Counted from the stretch's first letter, positions 18,501 through 26,855 are shown. The stretch is DNA of 64,000 nt from Ferruginibacter sp. (GCA_013141435.1 JABFQZ010000020.1:1-64000); one strand, 5' to 3'. Notes: generated by a model from the letters alone, not told the origin. Numbers and translations are program-made.

Positions 18501-19044
18501 TACACTTACCGTAAACCCTACACCCGTAGTTACAATAAGCGCAGCACCAATTACGAAGTTATTCCCAGGTTTAACATCTACATTAACAGCAGCGGTATCG
18601 CCAAATGCAGCATCTACATACCAATGGTATAAAAATGGAGTATTAGTTACAGGAGCTACCTTAAACAAAACAGTAGTAGATATAGATAAATTAGGAACGT
18701 ACACAGTAAGAGTAAGCGATGTAAATGGTTGTGTAAGCAATGGTGTATCAACCCCAGCATCAATATTAATTACAGATTCTGTAACTACAAATAAATTGTT
18801 TATTTATCCAAGTCCAAATAGTGGTCAATTCCAAGTAAGATATTATAATGCAGGAAATGCACCAACCTATGTAAATATATTTGACGAAAAAGGAGCAAGA
18901 GTATTTACGCAAATATTTGGTGCAAACACAGCATACCAATCTATGAATGTAGATTTGAGTGGTTTTGGAAGAGGTATTTACCGAGTAGATGTATTAACAG
19001 CTAATGGTAATAGAATAAATACAGGGTCGGTTATGGTTTTCTAA
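15598..19044 (+). CDS. Giant T9SS-secreted multidomain adhesin-like protein, cassette copy 1
   Basis: A protein of 1148 residues. It has a signal peptide (about 1-34, ending TFAQ), a beta-rich N-terminal domain (35-255), Ig-like modules with YQWQS motifs (about 258-340 and 510-610), and a GEVEDY domain ending in WGEVEDYNVNI (near 499-508). A P-domain like that of proprotein convertases (about 643-811: NVPDDNPAGVNTTITI, WVGDLNVNLKAPN, GVWTLAMADIWGGGD) comes next, then further Ig-like modules (to about 1055) and a T9SS sorting domain beginning LFIYPSPNSGQFQVRYYN. No protease domain accompanies the P-domain, so adhesion or surface structure is the likelier role. DNA 17095-17525 and 18031-19044 is almost identical to the second copy; the P-domain region between is not. 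Confidence 0.85.
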   Translation: MKLKFLQTKTKRFLLKSIFALSLLSIISAATFAQYSNGNLSTGATTNSGTAAPAGFTWSEVQLTNASAGLSASVQNGFSVADDFVVPVGQTWTLTKVTFYAYSTGYAGATSPFNDTRVRIFNTNPSVGAPVPVFGDLTTNRFSASTSAAMYRIFPTPANPSGTTRHIWKIEATVATVLTAGTYWIEWQHNPIVVASSNFSPAVTVVGTTTQAGNNALQHTIAGNTWAAILDGTPAGPQAMPFDITYTASGAPCTGTPAPGNTLSTITTGCLGVPFSLSLQNATTGIGVTYQWQSGTSLTGPWTNIGGATNNTYSSSVSTGGFYRCNVTCGANTGASNGVQVALTPASGCYCANTATDPADEDILNVTLGTLNNTSTCTSVGPGFGSVVKQYANYTSGTGAPAAPNVIQGAANPISVQVGTCNGNWGNMVAVWIDLNQDGTFQHPAERVFISPASVTGPNTQVGNVVIPATALLGTTRMRVQVREFGTAANMVPCGNFTWGEVEDYNVNIVPCIPVTITTAPANATAVCGGNASFSVVAAGSIPAYQWQSKSTVVGSLWTNIAGATSATLNLTGVTGALSGYQYRVLFSGACTSPNVTTAATLTVNPITAAVTPTSALLCQGGVQQLTITNIASPSPGSVTVNSATLNMNVPDDNPAGVNTTITIPALPAGATVIGASVKLNVASTWVGDLNVNLKAPNNQILNLSHNLSVTNGNASGGGSFVNTVIGSAFTTPLHTSSSPASTHTGNYKADAGTITVSGITPNVTGFVPSTASWNSLLTTPSGVWTLAMADIWGGGDITTFQNWSLTIDYLLGSPATGVYTGPTGTIYTDAAATVPYTGTAINTVYVKPTATGVNNYSVVVTDGPCPSNPLIIPVTMNAPAAGTLSVSNATLCAGLNNTFAITGLTGGTSLTYQWQVSTDAGATYSNIAGATSATLVQTGVTTAMSGNKYRVLVSSTGCTTTLTSSAGTLTVNPTPVVTISAAPITKLFPGLTSTLTAAVSPNAASTYQWYKNGVLVTGATLNKTVVDIDKLGTYTVRVSDVNGCVSNGVSTPASILITDSVTTNKLFIYPSPNSGQFQVRYYNAGNAPTYVNIFDEKGARVFTQIFGANTAYQSMNVDLSGFGRGIYRVDVLTANGNRINTGSVMVF
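17095..17525 (+). repeat. Near-identical block 1, copy 1 (pair at 20956-21386)
   Basis: This stretch of 431 bases, from the end of the GEVEDY domain through an Ig-like module, matches 20956-21386 at a constant offset of 3861 with only a handful of substitutions. It is the left flank of the divergent P-domain. Confidence 0.9.
18031..19044 (+). repeat. Near-identical block 2, copy 1 (pair at 21895-22908)
   Basis: This stretch of 1014 bases (offset 3864) covers the C-terminal Ig-like modules and the sorting domain. It is identical over long runs, with a few differences near 18900-18940. The similarity continues past the stop codon up to the terminator. Confidence 0.92.
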
Positions 19045-19067
19045 AAGCAAACTATAATTTATCAAAT

Positions 19068-19111
19068 AAACAAACAACGGGCTATCTGAAAAGATAGCCC
19101 GTTGTTTGTTT
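19068..19111 (+). terminator. Intrinsic terminator after the first giant gene
   Basis: A perfect 20-base stem (19068-19087 with 19092-19111) with a GAAA loop; the core is ACGGGCTATCT/AGATAGCCCGT and the right arm ends GTTTGTTT. The same core hairpin, with a shorter stem, follows the second giant gene. Confidence 0.88.
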
Positions 19112-19211
19112 AAGAAAATGTAATTTTTGTTTTGAATGCAAATTATTTTTTAATTTTATGGTTGGTTATATGTATATTTATGCAAATATTTTTAATTTAA
19201 ATTTAACAATT

Positions 19212-19451
19212 ATGAAAAAAACACTACTATCTATGTTGGTTTTGTTAGCTATTTTTTCAGCTTCTGCTCAATCTGGCAAAACAAAGTCTAAGCTTAAAAC
19301 AACTAATACAGATGTGTCGAGCAAAACTTCAGAGGCTAAAAAACTGCAAGATGCAAGAAAAAGAGAAGCAGAATTTTCTCCTACAATTAGCGAAGCTGCA
19401 TTATCTACTTCATCTGAAGCTCGTGCATTAAACAACAAAAAAAGTAAGTAA
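19212..19451 (+). CDS. Small secreted lysine-rich protein, cassette copy 2
   Basis: A protein of 79 residues, exactly as long as the paralogue at 15295. The start was set at ATG 19212, which gives the signal peptide MKKTLLSMLVLLAIFSASAQ. The signal peptides are much alike (MKK.LLS..VLLA...ASAQ), while the mature parts share composition (Lys, Ser, Ala, Glu) more than sequence (KTKSKLKTTNTDVSSKTSEA). It lies 43 bases before the second giant gene, so the two are probably co-transcribed. The family is not recognised. The faster divergence of the mature part compared with the giant's C-terminus suggests a role matched to the variable part of its own giant partner, but this is inference. Confidence 0.75.
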   Translation: MKKTLLSMLVLLAIFSASAQSGKTKSKLKTTNTDVSSKTSEAKKLQDARKREAEFSPTISEAALSTSSEARALNNKKSK

Positions 19452-19494
19452 AATTATTTTAATTACTTTATTTTTTAAATTCAAATAAAAATTT

Positions 19495-22400
19495 ATGCAA
19501 AAAAAAATTACACAACAAAGAAATGAAAATTGGCTATCAAGAGTAGCAATGATATTTTCATTTATAATCGCATTTACTTTTTCGTTAAATGCTCAAACAT
19601 ATTTTAATGGAAATATGGGTACTGGCACTATAAATAAAGCTGGTGCAGCAGCACCTGCAGGTGTACAGTGGCACGAAATGATGAACAATATTGGTAATAA
19701 TATAACTGCTAATGCATCGTTAGCCTATAACTGTAGTGGAGCATTTAAAGCAGCAGATAATTTTACTGTACCTGCTGGCGAAACATGGACAATTAGTGGA
19801 ATGTCTTTTTACACCATTCAAATTACAGCAAGTACACCAACGGCTATAGGAGTAGCTATTCGTAATGGTAGCCCTTTAGCAGGTGGTACTGTAGTTTTTG
19901 GTAACTTAGCTACAAATGTTTACTCATCTAGCGCACCAGCAAATGTACAAGTTATTACAAGCTCTGCAAATCCAACAACTGCACCTTTTGCTGCTACACT
20001 TAATGTAACTGAGCAAAAAGTTGTATTTGGAACAGCAGCTGTACTAACAGCTGGAACGTATTGGGTAGAGTGGAATGTAACAGCTCCTACTAATACTTTT
20101 AATATATTTAGCGAAATTTTTGGTGCAAGAACACAACCAGGTTATAATGCATTACAGCAGAATGGAGCTGCTGCTTATACTGCTTTAACCGATGCAGGAA
20201 CTCCTGCGGGTGTAGCAGTACCTGTAGATCTTAATTTTAAAATAAACTACACATCTACAGGTGGTACAGCTTGTACAGGCACGCCAGCTCCTGGTGCTAC
20301 ATTAGCATCGGCTACAGCTATTTGCCCAGGTTTGCCATTTAATTTATCACTTGCAACACCAACAACTGGTACTGGTGTTACATATCAATGGCAATCTGGA
20401 GCTTCTACAACTGGACCATGGACAAATATTGCTGGAGCTACTAATGCTACATTAACTTACAGTCTTGCAGCTACTACTCATTATAGATGTGTAGTAACTT
20501 GTGGTACAAATACTGGAAACTCAACACCAGTGCAAGTATCTATGTCCACAGGGTGCTATTGCACTCCTTCTGCCATAAATTGCAATTTAGACGATAGAAT
20601 AGCTAACGTAACTTTTGGCACTTTAAATAACACTTCTGGCACTACATGTACTGCTGGGTATTCTAACTATACAGCTTTACCTGCACCAAACGCAATTTCG
20701 GGAGCTACAAACCCTATTAGTGTAACAGTAGGTCCAGGAGGTACAGAGCATGTTGGCGTATGGATCGATTACAACCAAAATGGAACTTTTGAAGTGTCGG
20801 AATTTACATATTTAGGAAGTGCAAATGGTGCTACAATTAGCAACAATATTATTATTCCTGCTACAGCATTATTAGGTACTACTCGTATGAGAGTAAGAGT
20901 ACAATATAATACAGCAGTTACAGCAACTATGCCTTGTACACAAACAAGTACATTTGGCGAAGTAGAAGATTACAATGTAAACATAGTACCATGTATACCA
21001 GTAACCATTACTACAGCACCAGCCAATGCTACCGCAGTATGTGGAGGCAATGCAAGCTTTAGCGTAGTAGCAGCAGGCAGTATACCAGCGTACCAATGGC
21101 AAAGTAAATCTACGGTTGTAGGAAGTTTATGGACAAATATAGCAGGCGCTACATCAGCTACATTAAATTTAACTGGCGTTACCGGAGCACTTAGTGGGTA
21201 TCAATACCGAGTTTTATTTTCGGGAGCATGTACATCACCCGATGTAACTACAGTAGCAACGCTTACAGTAAACCCAATAACAGCAGTAGTAACACCTACA
21301 AGTGCATTATTATGCCAAGGAGGGGTACAGCAGTTAACAATAACCAATATAGCATCACCAAGCCCAGGAAGTGTAACAGTTAATTCAAGTTACCCAACCC
21401 CAATAGCGATACCAGATGGTTCGGTAGCAGGAATAAGCAACGTATTACCAGTGGTAGTACCAGCAGGAGCTACAGTTACTGGCGTAAGTGTAAGAATGAG
21501 TGGAACACACCAATGGTTTGGAGATTTAGTAATGGCCTTAAAAGCACCTAACGGAAATGTAATAAATTTAAATTATTATTTAGGTGTTACAGGTGGTCCT
21601 GGAGCTACTTCTGTATTTACCAATACAGTAATAAGTTCTACAGGTACAGCGTCTTTAGGTACAGCAGTTAGTCCATTTACAGGAACATTTAAAGCCGATT
21701 TAGTAACAGCAGCAGGAATTGGCACAAATGGTCCTGGAGGTCCTACAGGTTTTGCACCTACAGGCACTACATGGTTAGGCTTTTTACCAACTACTGCAGC
21801 AGCAGCATCTGGCAATTGGACATTAGCAATGTATGATGGTTTTGCTCCAGATGCAGGAGCTTTGGCAAACTGGTCAATAACAGTGAACTATGTATTAGGA
21901 TCACCAGCAACAGGAGTATATACAGGGCCAACAGGCACAATATATACCGATGCAGCAGCTACAGTACCATATACAGGTACAGCAATAAATACAGTTTATG
22001 TAAAACCAACTGCTACTGGAGTAAATAATTATAGTGTAGTAGTTACCGATGGTCCATGTCCGAGCAATCCATTAATAATACCAGTAACTATGAATGCACC
22101 AGCAGCAGGTACATTATCAGTATCAAATGCAACATTATGTGCAGGTTTAAACAATACCTTTGCAATTACAGGTCTAACAGGAGGCACAAGCTTAACCTAC
22201 CAATGGCAAGTAAGTACCGATGCGGGGGCTACCTATAGCAATATAGCAGGAGCTACCAGTGCTACATTAGTACAAACAGGAGTAACAACAGCTATGAGTG
22301 GCAATAAATACAGAGTATTGGTATCATCTACAGGATGTACAACAACTTTAACATCAAGCGCAGGTACACTTACCGTAAACCCTACACCCGTAGTTACAAT

Positions 22401-22908
22401 AAGCGCAGCACCAATTACGAAGTTATTCCCAGGTTTAACATCTACATTAACAGCAGCGGTATCGCCAAATGCAGCATCTACATACCAATGGTATAAAAAT
22501 GGAGTATTAGTTACAGGAGCTACCTTAAACAAAACAGTAGTAGATATAGATAAATTAGGAACGTACACAGTAAGAGTAAGCGATGTAAATGGTTGTGTAA
22601 GCAATGGTGTATCAACACCAGCATCAATATTAATTACAGATTCTGTAACTACAAATAAATTGTTTATCTATCCAAGTCCAAATAGTGGTCAATTCCAAGT
22701 AAGATATTATAATGCAGGAAATGCACCAACCTATGTAAATATATTTGACGAAAAAGGAGCAAGAGTATTTACGCAAACCTTTGGAGCAAGCACACCATAC
22801 CAATCTATGAATGTAGATTTGAGTGGTTTTGGAAGAGGTATTTACCGAGTAGATGTATTAACAGCTAATGGTAATAGAATAAATACAGGGTCGGTTATGG
22901 TTTTCTAA
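19495..22908 (+). CDS. Giant T9SS-secreted multidomain adhesin-like protein, cassette copy 2
   Basis: A protein of 1137 residues with the same architecture as the first copy: signal peptide (about 1-33, ending LNAQ), N-terminal domain, Ig-like modules, GEVEDY domain (near 487-497), P-domain (about 631-800, with WFGDLVMALKAPNG and GNWTLAMYDGFAPDAG), Ig-like modules and T9SS sorting domain. N-terminal halves are clearly homologous but diverged. The blocks 20956-21386 and 21895-22908 are nearly identical to copy 1, which points to recent duplication or continuing gene conversion, with the P-domain and N-terminus escaping or being replaced. Probable role: surface adhesion or matrix component. Confidence 0.85.
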   Translation: MQKKITQQRNENWLSRVAMIFSFIIAFTFSLNAQTYFNGNMGTGTINKAGAAAPAGVQWHEMMNNIGNNITANASLAYNCSGAFKAADNFTVPAGETWTISGMSFYTIQITASTPTAIGVAIRNGSPLAGGTVVFGNLATNVYSSSAPANVQVITSSANPTTAPFAATLNVTEQKVVFGTAAVLTAGTYWVEWNVTAPTNTFNIFSEIFGARTQPGYNALQQNGAAAYTALTDAGTPAGVAVPVDLNFKINYTSTGGTACTGTPAPGATLASATAICPGLPFNLSLATPTTGTGVTYQWQSGASTTGPWTNIAGATNATLTYSLAATTHYRCVVTCGTNTGNSTPVQVSMSTGCYCTPSAINCNLDDRIANVTFGTLNNTSGTTCTAGYSNYTALPAPNAISGATNPISVTVGPGGTEHVGVWIDYNQNGTFEVSEFTYLGSANGATISNNIIIPATALLGTTRMRVRVQYNTAVTATMPCTQTSTFGEVEDYNVNIVPCIPVTITTAPANATAVCGGNASFSVVAAGSIPAYQWQSKSTVVGSLWTNIAGATSATLNLTGVTGALSGYQYRVLFSGACTSPDVTTVATLTVNPITAVVTPTSALLCQGGVQQLTITNIASPSPGSVTVNSSYPTPIAIPDGSVAGISNVLPVVVPAGATVTGVSVRMSGTHQWFGDLVMALKAPNGNVINLNYYLGVTGGPGATSVFTNTVISSTGTASLGTAVSPFTGTFKADLVTAAGIGTNGPGGPTGFAPTGTTWLGFLPTTAAAASGNWTLAMYDGFAPDAGALANWSITVNYVLGSPATGVYTGPTGTIYTDAAATVPYTGTAINTVYVKPTATGVNNYSVVVTDGPCPSNPLIIPVTMNAPAAGTLSVSNATLCAGLNNTFAITGLTGGTSLTYQWQVSTDAGATYSNIAGATSATLVQTGVTTAMSGNKYRVLVSSTGCTTTLTSSAGTLTVNPTPVVTISAAPITKLFPGLTSTLTAAVSPNAASTYQWYKNGVLVTGATLNKTVVDIDKLGTYTVRVSDVNGCVSNGVSTPASILITDSVTTNKLFIYPSPNSGQFQVRYYNAGNAPTYVNIFDEKGARVFTQTFGASTPYQSMNVDLSGFGRGIYRVDVLTANGNRINTGSVMVF
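20956..21386 (+). repeat. Near-identical block 1, copy 2
   Basis: Partner of 17095-17525; see that entry. Observed protein changes include Asn to Asp and Ala to Val in the segment CTSPDVTTVATLTVNPITAV. Confidence 0.9.
21895..22908 (+). repeat. Near-identical block 2, copy 2
   Basis: Partner of 18031-19044; see that entry. The boundary to the divergent P-domain is sharp, at the codons for LGSPATG. Confidence 0.92.
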
Positions 22909-22938
22909 AAACAAACTATAATTTATCAAATAAATTTT

Positions 22939-22968
22939 CAACGGGCTATCTGAAAAGATAGCCCGTTG
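22939..22968 (+). terminator. Intrinsic terminator after the second giant gene
   Basis: A 13-base perfect stem (22939-22951 with 22956-22968), loop GAAA, followed by TTTGTTT. The core is identical to the terminator at 19068-19111; the outer seven pairs are lost because the left flank has changed. Confidence 0.85.
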
Positions 22969-23036
22969 TTTGTTTAAAATTGATTATTTTCCTTATTTCA
23001 AAATCAATTTGTTTAATTATATTGTATATTTCCATA

Positions 23037-23900
23037 GTGATAAAAAAATCTACAATACAACTACTTCGATTTCATTTTTCTTTTTTTTTAATGCCTATTT
23101 TTTGGTTTGCTTTAAGTCAAGTTATAGATATTTGTATATTTGATGCAATACTTGTTTTTTTTATTTTACATATTTTAGTTTACCCAGCAAGTAATGGCTA
23201 TAATTCGTATATGGATAAAGATGAAACATCTATTGGGGGTATAAAAAATCCAATGCAACCAACTATGCAGTTGTATTATGCAACAATGATAATGGATATT
23301 GTTGCTATTTTATTTAGTTTGCTTATAAATTTCCATTTTGCGGTGGGTGTATTAATTTATATCTTAGTTTCTAAAGCATACAGTTATAGAGGTATAAGAT
23401 TGAAAAAATATTCAATCATTGGATTTTTAACTGTAGTTTTTTTTCAAGGTGCTTTTACATTTGCATTGGTTTATTATGGAGTAAGTACGAATAAGAGTTT
23501 TCAAATTCCCTTTTTACCAATATTAGCTTCGGCATTGTTAATAGGAGGTTTTTATCCGCTTACACAAATATACCAGCACCAAGCAGATAAAAATGACGGA
23601 GTTACAACAATCAGTTATTTGCTTGGTTATAAAGGAACATTTATTTTTACAGCAATTATTTATACATTTTCATTTGCTGTTTTGGCTTTTTGGTTTTTTA
23701 GTACTTTGCAACAAAATAGTTTTTTTATTATGCAATTGTTTTTTATACCAGTGCTCATAAGTTTTTTTATTTGGGCAAAAAAAGTATGGGCAAATACCGA
23801 TGAAGCCAACTTTAAAAATACTATGCGTATGAATTTGATCGCATCTATTTGTACAAACCTAGCATTCATAACACTACTAATCTTACAAATTTTTGAGTAA
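23037..23900 (+). CDS. UbiA-family prenyltransferase-like membrane protein
   Basis: With GTG at 23037 as start it is 287 residues, beginning with the basic and hydrophobic N-terminus usual for the family (VIKKSTIQLLRFHFSFF). A TTG at 22980 would add 19 residues but begins only 12 bases after the terminator stem. It has eight to nine membrane segments. The first polar motif is NGYNSYMDKDETSIGG (variant of NxxxDxxxD) and the second is YQHQADKNDGVTT (variant of DxxxD), where UbiA enzymes bind Mg-prenyl diphosphate. Family members attach prenyl chains to aromatic rings. It is the first gene of the four-gene polyketide operon and overlaps the next gene by 8 bases. Confidence 0.8.
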   Translation: MIKKSTIQLLRFHFSFFLMPIFWFALSQVIDICIFDAILVFFILHILVYPASNGYNSYMDKDETSIGGIKNPMQPTMQLYYATMIMDIVAILFSLLINFHFAVGVLIYILVSKAYSYRGIRLKKYSIIGFLTVVFFQGAFTFALVYYGVSTNKSFQIPFLPILASALLIGGFYPLTQIYQHQADKNDGVTTISYLLGYKGTFIFTAIIYTFSFAVLAFWFFSTLQQNSFFIMQLFFIPVLISFFIWAKKVWANTDEANFKNTMRMNLIASICTNLAFITLLILQIFE

Positions 23901-24999
23901 AATAATTTCAATAGCTACAGCTATACCAGAGCATAAGCATGAGCAAAAAAGCATTTTGCATTTTATGCAGCAGGTTTATTCCTTGAATAACGACGATACA
24001 CGTAAACTAAATTTTTTGTATAATAAAAGTGGTATTAATACTAGATATTCTACTATTGTTGATTATAGTGTAGAGCAAAATAAATGGGAGTTTTATCCTA
24101 AAAGTATCAAAAATGAAAATTTTCCGTCGTTAGAAAAACGGATGCAGTGGTATCAATACCATGCGGCAAAATTATCAGTAAATGCAATAAACGATTGTAT
24201 AAATACTTATGAAGTAGCATCAGATATTACACATTTAATTACAGTAAGTTGTACTGGTATGAGTGCACCTGGGCTCGACTTAGAGATAATAGAATTGATG
24301 AATTTGCCTAGAAGTATTTACAGAACTTCCGTAAATTTTATGGGGTGCTATGCAGCTATACATGCATTAAAAATGGCTGATGCAATTTGTAAAAATGAAT
24401 GCAATGCAAAAGTGGTTATTGTATGTACTGAATTATGTACACTTCATTTTCAGAATGAAGCTACAGAAGATAATTTAACAGCAAGCATGTTATTTAGTGA
24501 TGGTGCAGCGGCTGTATTAGTTACAGCCGATAGTAACAGCAACAAAGGATTATTTTTAAAAGGATTTTATTCGGAAGTAATACCAAATGGGAAAAAAGAT
24601 ATGAGTTGGCAATTATCATCATCGGGTTTTTTGATGACACTAAGTGGATATGTACCCAACTTGATTGAAAAAGATTTTGAGCAATTGGTAACAAATGCTT
24701 TACAAAAAAACGATGTTGATATTAAAAGTATTTCGCATTGGTGCATACACCCAGGTGGAAAAAGAATATTGGACACCATTTGTAAAAGCTTGAAATTAAA
24801 TAACAGCGAATTAAACGAAAGCTACGATGTGTTAAAAAATTATGGTAATATGTCGTCGCCAACAATATTATTTGTATTAAAAAATATAATGCACTCCTTA
24901 GAGAGTAATGCGTATAAAAATGAGAATAAAAATATTTTTGGAGCAGCTTTTGGACCAGGCTTAACCATGGAAACTTTTATAGTAACACCCAATGCTTAG
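23893..24999 (+). CDS. Type III polyketide synthase (chalcone/stilbene synthase superfamily)
   Basis: A ketosynthase homodimer subunit of 368 residues. The catalytic triad is visible: C152 in VNFMGCYAAIHALK, H286 in HWCIHPGGKRIL, and N319 in YGNMSSPTILF. Such enzymes extend an acyl-CoA or acyl-ACP starter with malonyl-CoA and cyclise the chain into resorcinols, pyrones or similar rings. The starter is probably fatty acyl, as in bacterial alkylresorcinol synthases, but this is not readable from sequence. The start is TTG at 23893, overlapping the UbiA-like gene by 8 bases. The stop overlaps the methyltransferase start by 8 bases, so translational coupling is likely. Confidence 0.92.
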   Translation: MSKIISIATAIPEHKHEQKSILHFMQQVYSLNNDDTRKLNFLYNKSGINTRYSTIVDYSVEQNKWEFYPKSIKNENFPSLEKRMQWYQYHAAKLSVNAINDCINTYEVASDITHLITVSCTGMSAPGLDLEIIELMNLPRSIYRTSVNFMGCYAAIHALKMADAICKNECNAKVVIVCTELCTLHFQNEATEDNLTASMLFSDGAAAVLVTADSNSNKGLFLKGFYSEVIPNGKKDMSWQLSSSGFLMTLSGYVPNLIEKDFEQLVTNALQKNDVDIKSISHWCIHPGGKRILDTICKSLKLNNSELNESYDVLKNYGNMSSPTILFVLKNIMHSLESNAYKNENKNIFGAAFGPGLTMETFIVTPNA

Positions 25000-25711
25000 T
25001 TTTAAAAATAGATCAAATCAAAAAGAGTTATTAGATTGTGACAATATTTTGTTTGAAGATATAAAGCAAAATATGAAAGAGTTAGACTTTATAAACAAAT
25101 ATCTTGGAGGGCATAAAATTACCGTAAATGGGTTGCGAAATATCTTAAAACAGGGTAAATATTTATTGCCAAATAAAAAATTAGTTGTTTGTGAAATTGG
25201 GTGTGGTGGAGGAGATAATTTGAATGTATTACATGCATGGTGTAAAAAGAATAAGGTATCGGCCTGCTTTGTAGGAGTAGATATAAATGAACATTGTATT
25301 GCATTTGCAAAAAGTAGAATAAATGAAAAAGATGTATCTTTTATTTGTTCCGATTACAAACTCACAGAATTTCCAGAGAAACCAGATATTATATTTTCTT
25401 CTTTGTTTTGTCATCATTTTGCTAATGAAGAATTAAAAGGAATGAATGAGTGGCTAAAAAATAATGCCAGTATTGGGTTCTTTATAAATGATTTACATAG
25501 ACATTGGCTTGCCTATTATACAATAAAAATTTTAACTGCTATTTTTTCTAAAAGTTATTTAGTTAAAAATGATGCACCAATATCAGTATTAAGGGGGTTT
25601 AAAAAAAATGAATTAAAAGAAGTATTTACCAATACAAATATGGCAATTTCAAAAACAAAATGGGCATGGGCTTTTAGGTGGCTTGTGATACATATAAATA
25701 AAACAAATTGA
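24992..25711 (+). CDS. SAM-dependent methyltransferase of the polyketide operon
   Basis: A class I methyltransferase of 239 residues. The SAM-binding motif I is VCEIGCGGGDNLNVL (near 66-80), the acidic end of strand 2 is GVDINEHCIAFA, and motif II/III-like segments are ICSDYKLTEFPEKPDIIF and LFCHHF. The C-terminal part has INDLHRHWLAYYTIKI, seen in methyltransferases beside type III polyketide synthases. It probably O-methylates the phenolic product. It overlaps the PKS gene by 8 bases and the oxidoreductase gene by 4 bases. Confidence 0.86.
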   Translation: MLSFKNRSNQKELLDCDNILFEDIKQNMKELDFINKYLGGHKITVNGLRNILKQGKYLLPNKKLVVCEIGCGGGDNLNVLHAWCKKNKVSACFVGVDINEHCIAFAKSRINEKDVSFICSDYKLTEFPEKPDIIFSSLFCHHFANEELKGMNEWLKNNASIGFFINDLHRHWLAYYTIKILTAIFSKSYLVKNDAPISVLRGFKKNELKEVFTNTNMAISKTKWAWAFRWLVIHINKTN

Positions 25712-26847
25712 CTAAAAATAAAATATATGATATTGCAATAGTAGGTGGCGGGCTTGCTGGGCTTGCATTAGCTATACAATCTGCTAAAGCTGGTTATGAT
25801 GTTATCTTGTTTGAAAAAGAAACCTACCCTTTTCACAAAGTATGTGGCGAATATGTAAGTATGGAAAGTTGGGACTTTATAGAAAGCCTTGGACTGCAAC
25901 TAAAGACATTAAATTTACCATTAATTACAAAATTAAATATAACTGCACCCAATGGTAAAATGATTGAAACTAATTTGCTACTAGGAGGGTTTGGCATTAG
26001 CCGATATTTATTGGATAATGATCTATTTAAAATTGCAAAAATGCTTGGTGTACAAGTACAACAAAGCACAAAAGTAGATGATGTAACATTTGATAATAAT
26101 ATTTTTTCTGTAACAACATCCTTACACAACATACAGGCAAAAATAGTAGCAGGTAGTTTTGGAAAACGAAGCAATTTGGATATAAAATGGAATAGAAATT
26201 TTGCAATTAAAAAAAGGAATAAATTAAATAATTATATCGGCATTAAATATCATGTACAAACCAATTTGCCAAGCAATTTAATATCGTTACATAATTTTAA
26301 AAATGGATACTGTGGCATTTCTAAAATAGAAGATAATAAGTATTGCCTTTGTTACTTAACTACTGCAAAACAATTAAAACAAAATAATAATTCTATAAAA
26401 TTATTAGAAGAAAATATTTTGTATAAAAATAAAGCTTTAAAAAGTATTTTTGAAAATGCTACGTTTCTTTTCGAGCAGCCTTGTACAATAGCTCAAATAA
26501 GTTTCGATAAAAAAGAAACAGTTGCAAATCATATATTAATGCTAGGCGATGCAGCTGGTATGATTACACCTTTGTGTGGCAATGGAATGAGCATGGCTTT
26601 GCATAGCAGTAAAATTGCTTTTAAGCAGATTGAACTTTTTTTGGAATCAAAAATTACTCGAAATAAAATGGAATTTGCGTATCAAAAAGAATGGGAAAAT
26701 GCATTTTCAAATAGAATGTATGCTGGTAGAATAATTCAAAATTTTTTTGGAAAAACTTGGGTTACTAATTTATTTATACAATGTATGGAGCCATTTAATA
26801 AAACCATATCATGGTTAGTAAAACAAACCCACGGCACGCCTTTTTAG
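25708..26847 (+). CDS. FAD-dependent oxidoreductase (hydroxylase/geranylgeranyl-reductase-like) of the polyketide operon
   Basis: A flavoprotein of 379 residues. It has an N-terminal dinucleotide motif (AIVGGGLAGLALAIQSAKAG), FHKVCGEYVSMESW, and the C-terminal FAD-ribityl motif LMLGDAAGMITPLCGNGMSM. This pattern places it with aromatic hydroxylases and geranylgeranyl-reductase-like enzymes. In this operon it could hydroxylate the phenolic ring towards a quinone, as SrsC does in the Streptomyces griseus srsABC alkylresorcinol pathway, or reduce a prenyl chain. The sequence alone does not decide. The TTG start overlaps the methyltransferase stop (TTGA). Confidence 0.85.
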   Translation: MTKNKIYDIAIVGGGLAGLALAIQSAKAGYDVILFEKETYPFHKVCGEYVSMESWDFIESLGLQLKTLNLPLITKLNITAPNGKMIETNLLLGGFGISRYLLDNDLFKIAKMLGVQVQQSTKVDDVTFDNNIFSVTTSLHNIQAKIVAGSFGKRSNLDIKWNRNFAIKKRNKLNNYIGIKYHVQTNLPSNLISLHNFKNGYCGISKIEDNKYCLCYLTTAKQLKQNNNSIKLLEENILYKNKALKSIFENATFLFEQPCTIAQISFDKKETVANHILMLGDAAGMITPLCGNGMSMALHSSKIAFKQIELFLESKITRNKMEFAYQKEWENAFSNRMYAGRIIQNFFGKTWVTNLFIQCMEPFNKTISWLVKQTHGTPF

Positions 26848-26855
26848 TGTAAAAT

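Noticed and set aside
15598..22908. Long direct repeats as a possible CRISPR array or transposon ends
   Set aside because: The repeats are coding, hundreds of bases long and in frame in both giant genes. They are explained by gene duplication; there are no short regular repeats with spacers and no transposase between the copies.
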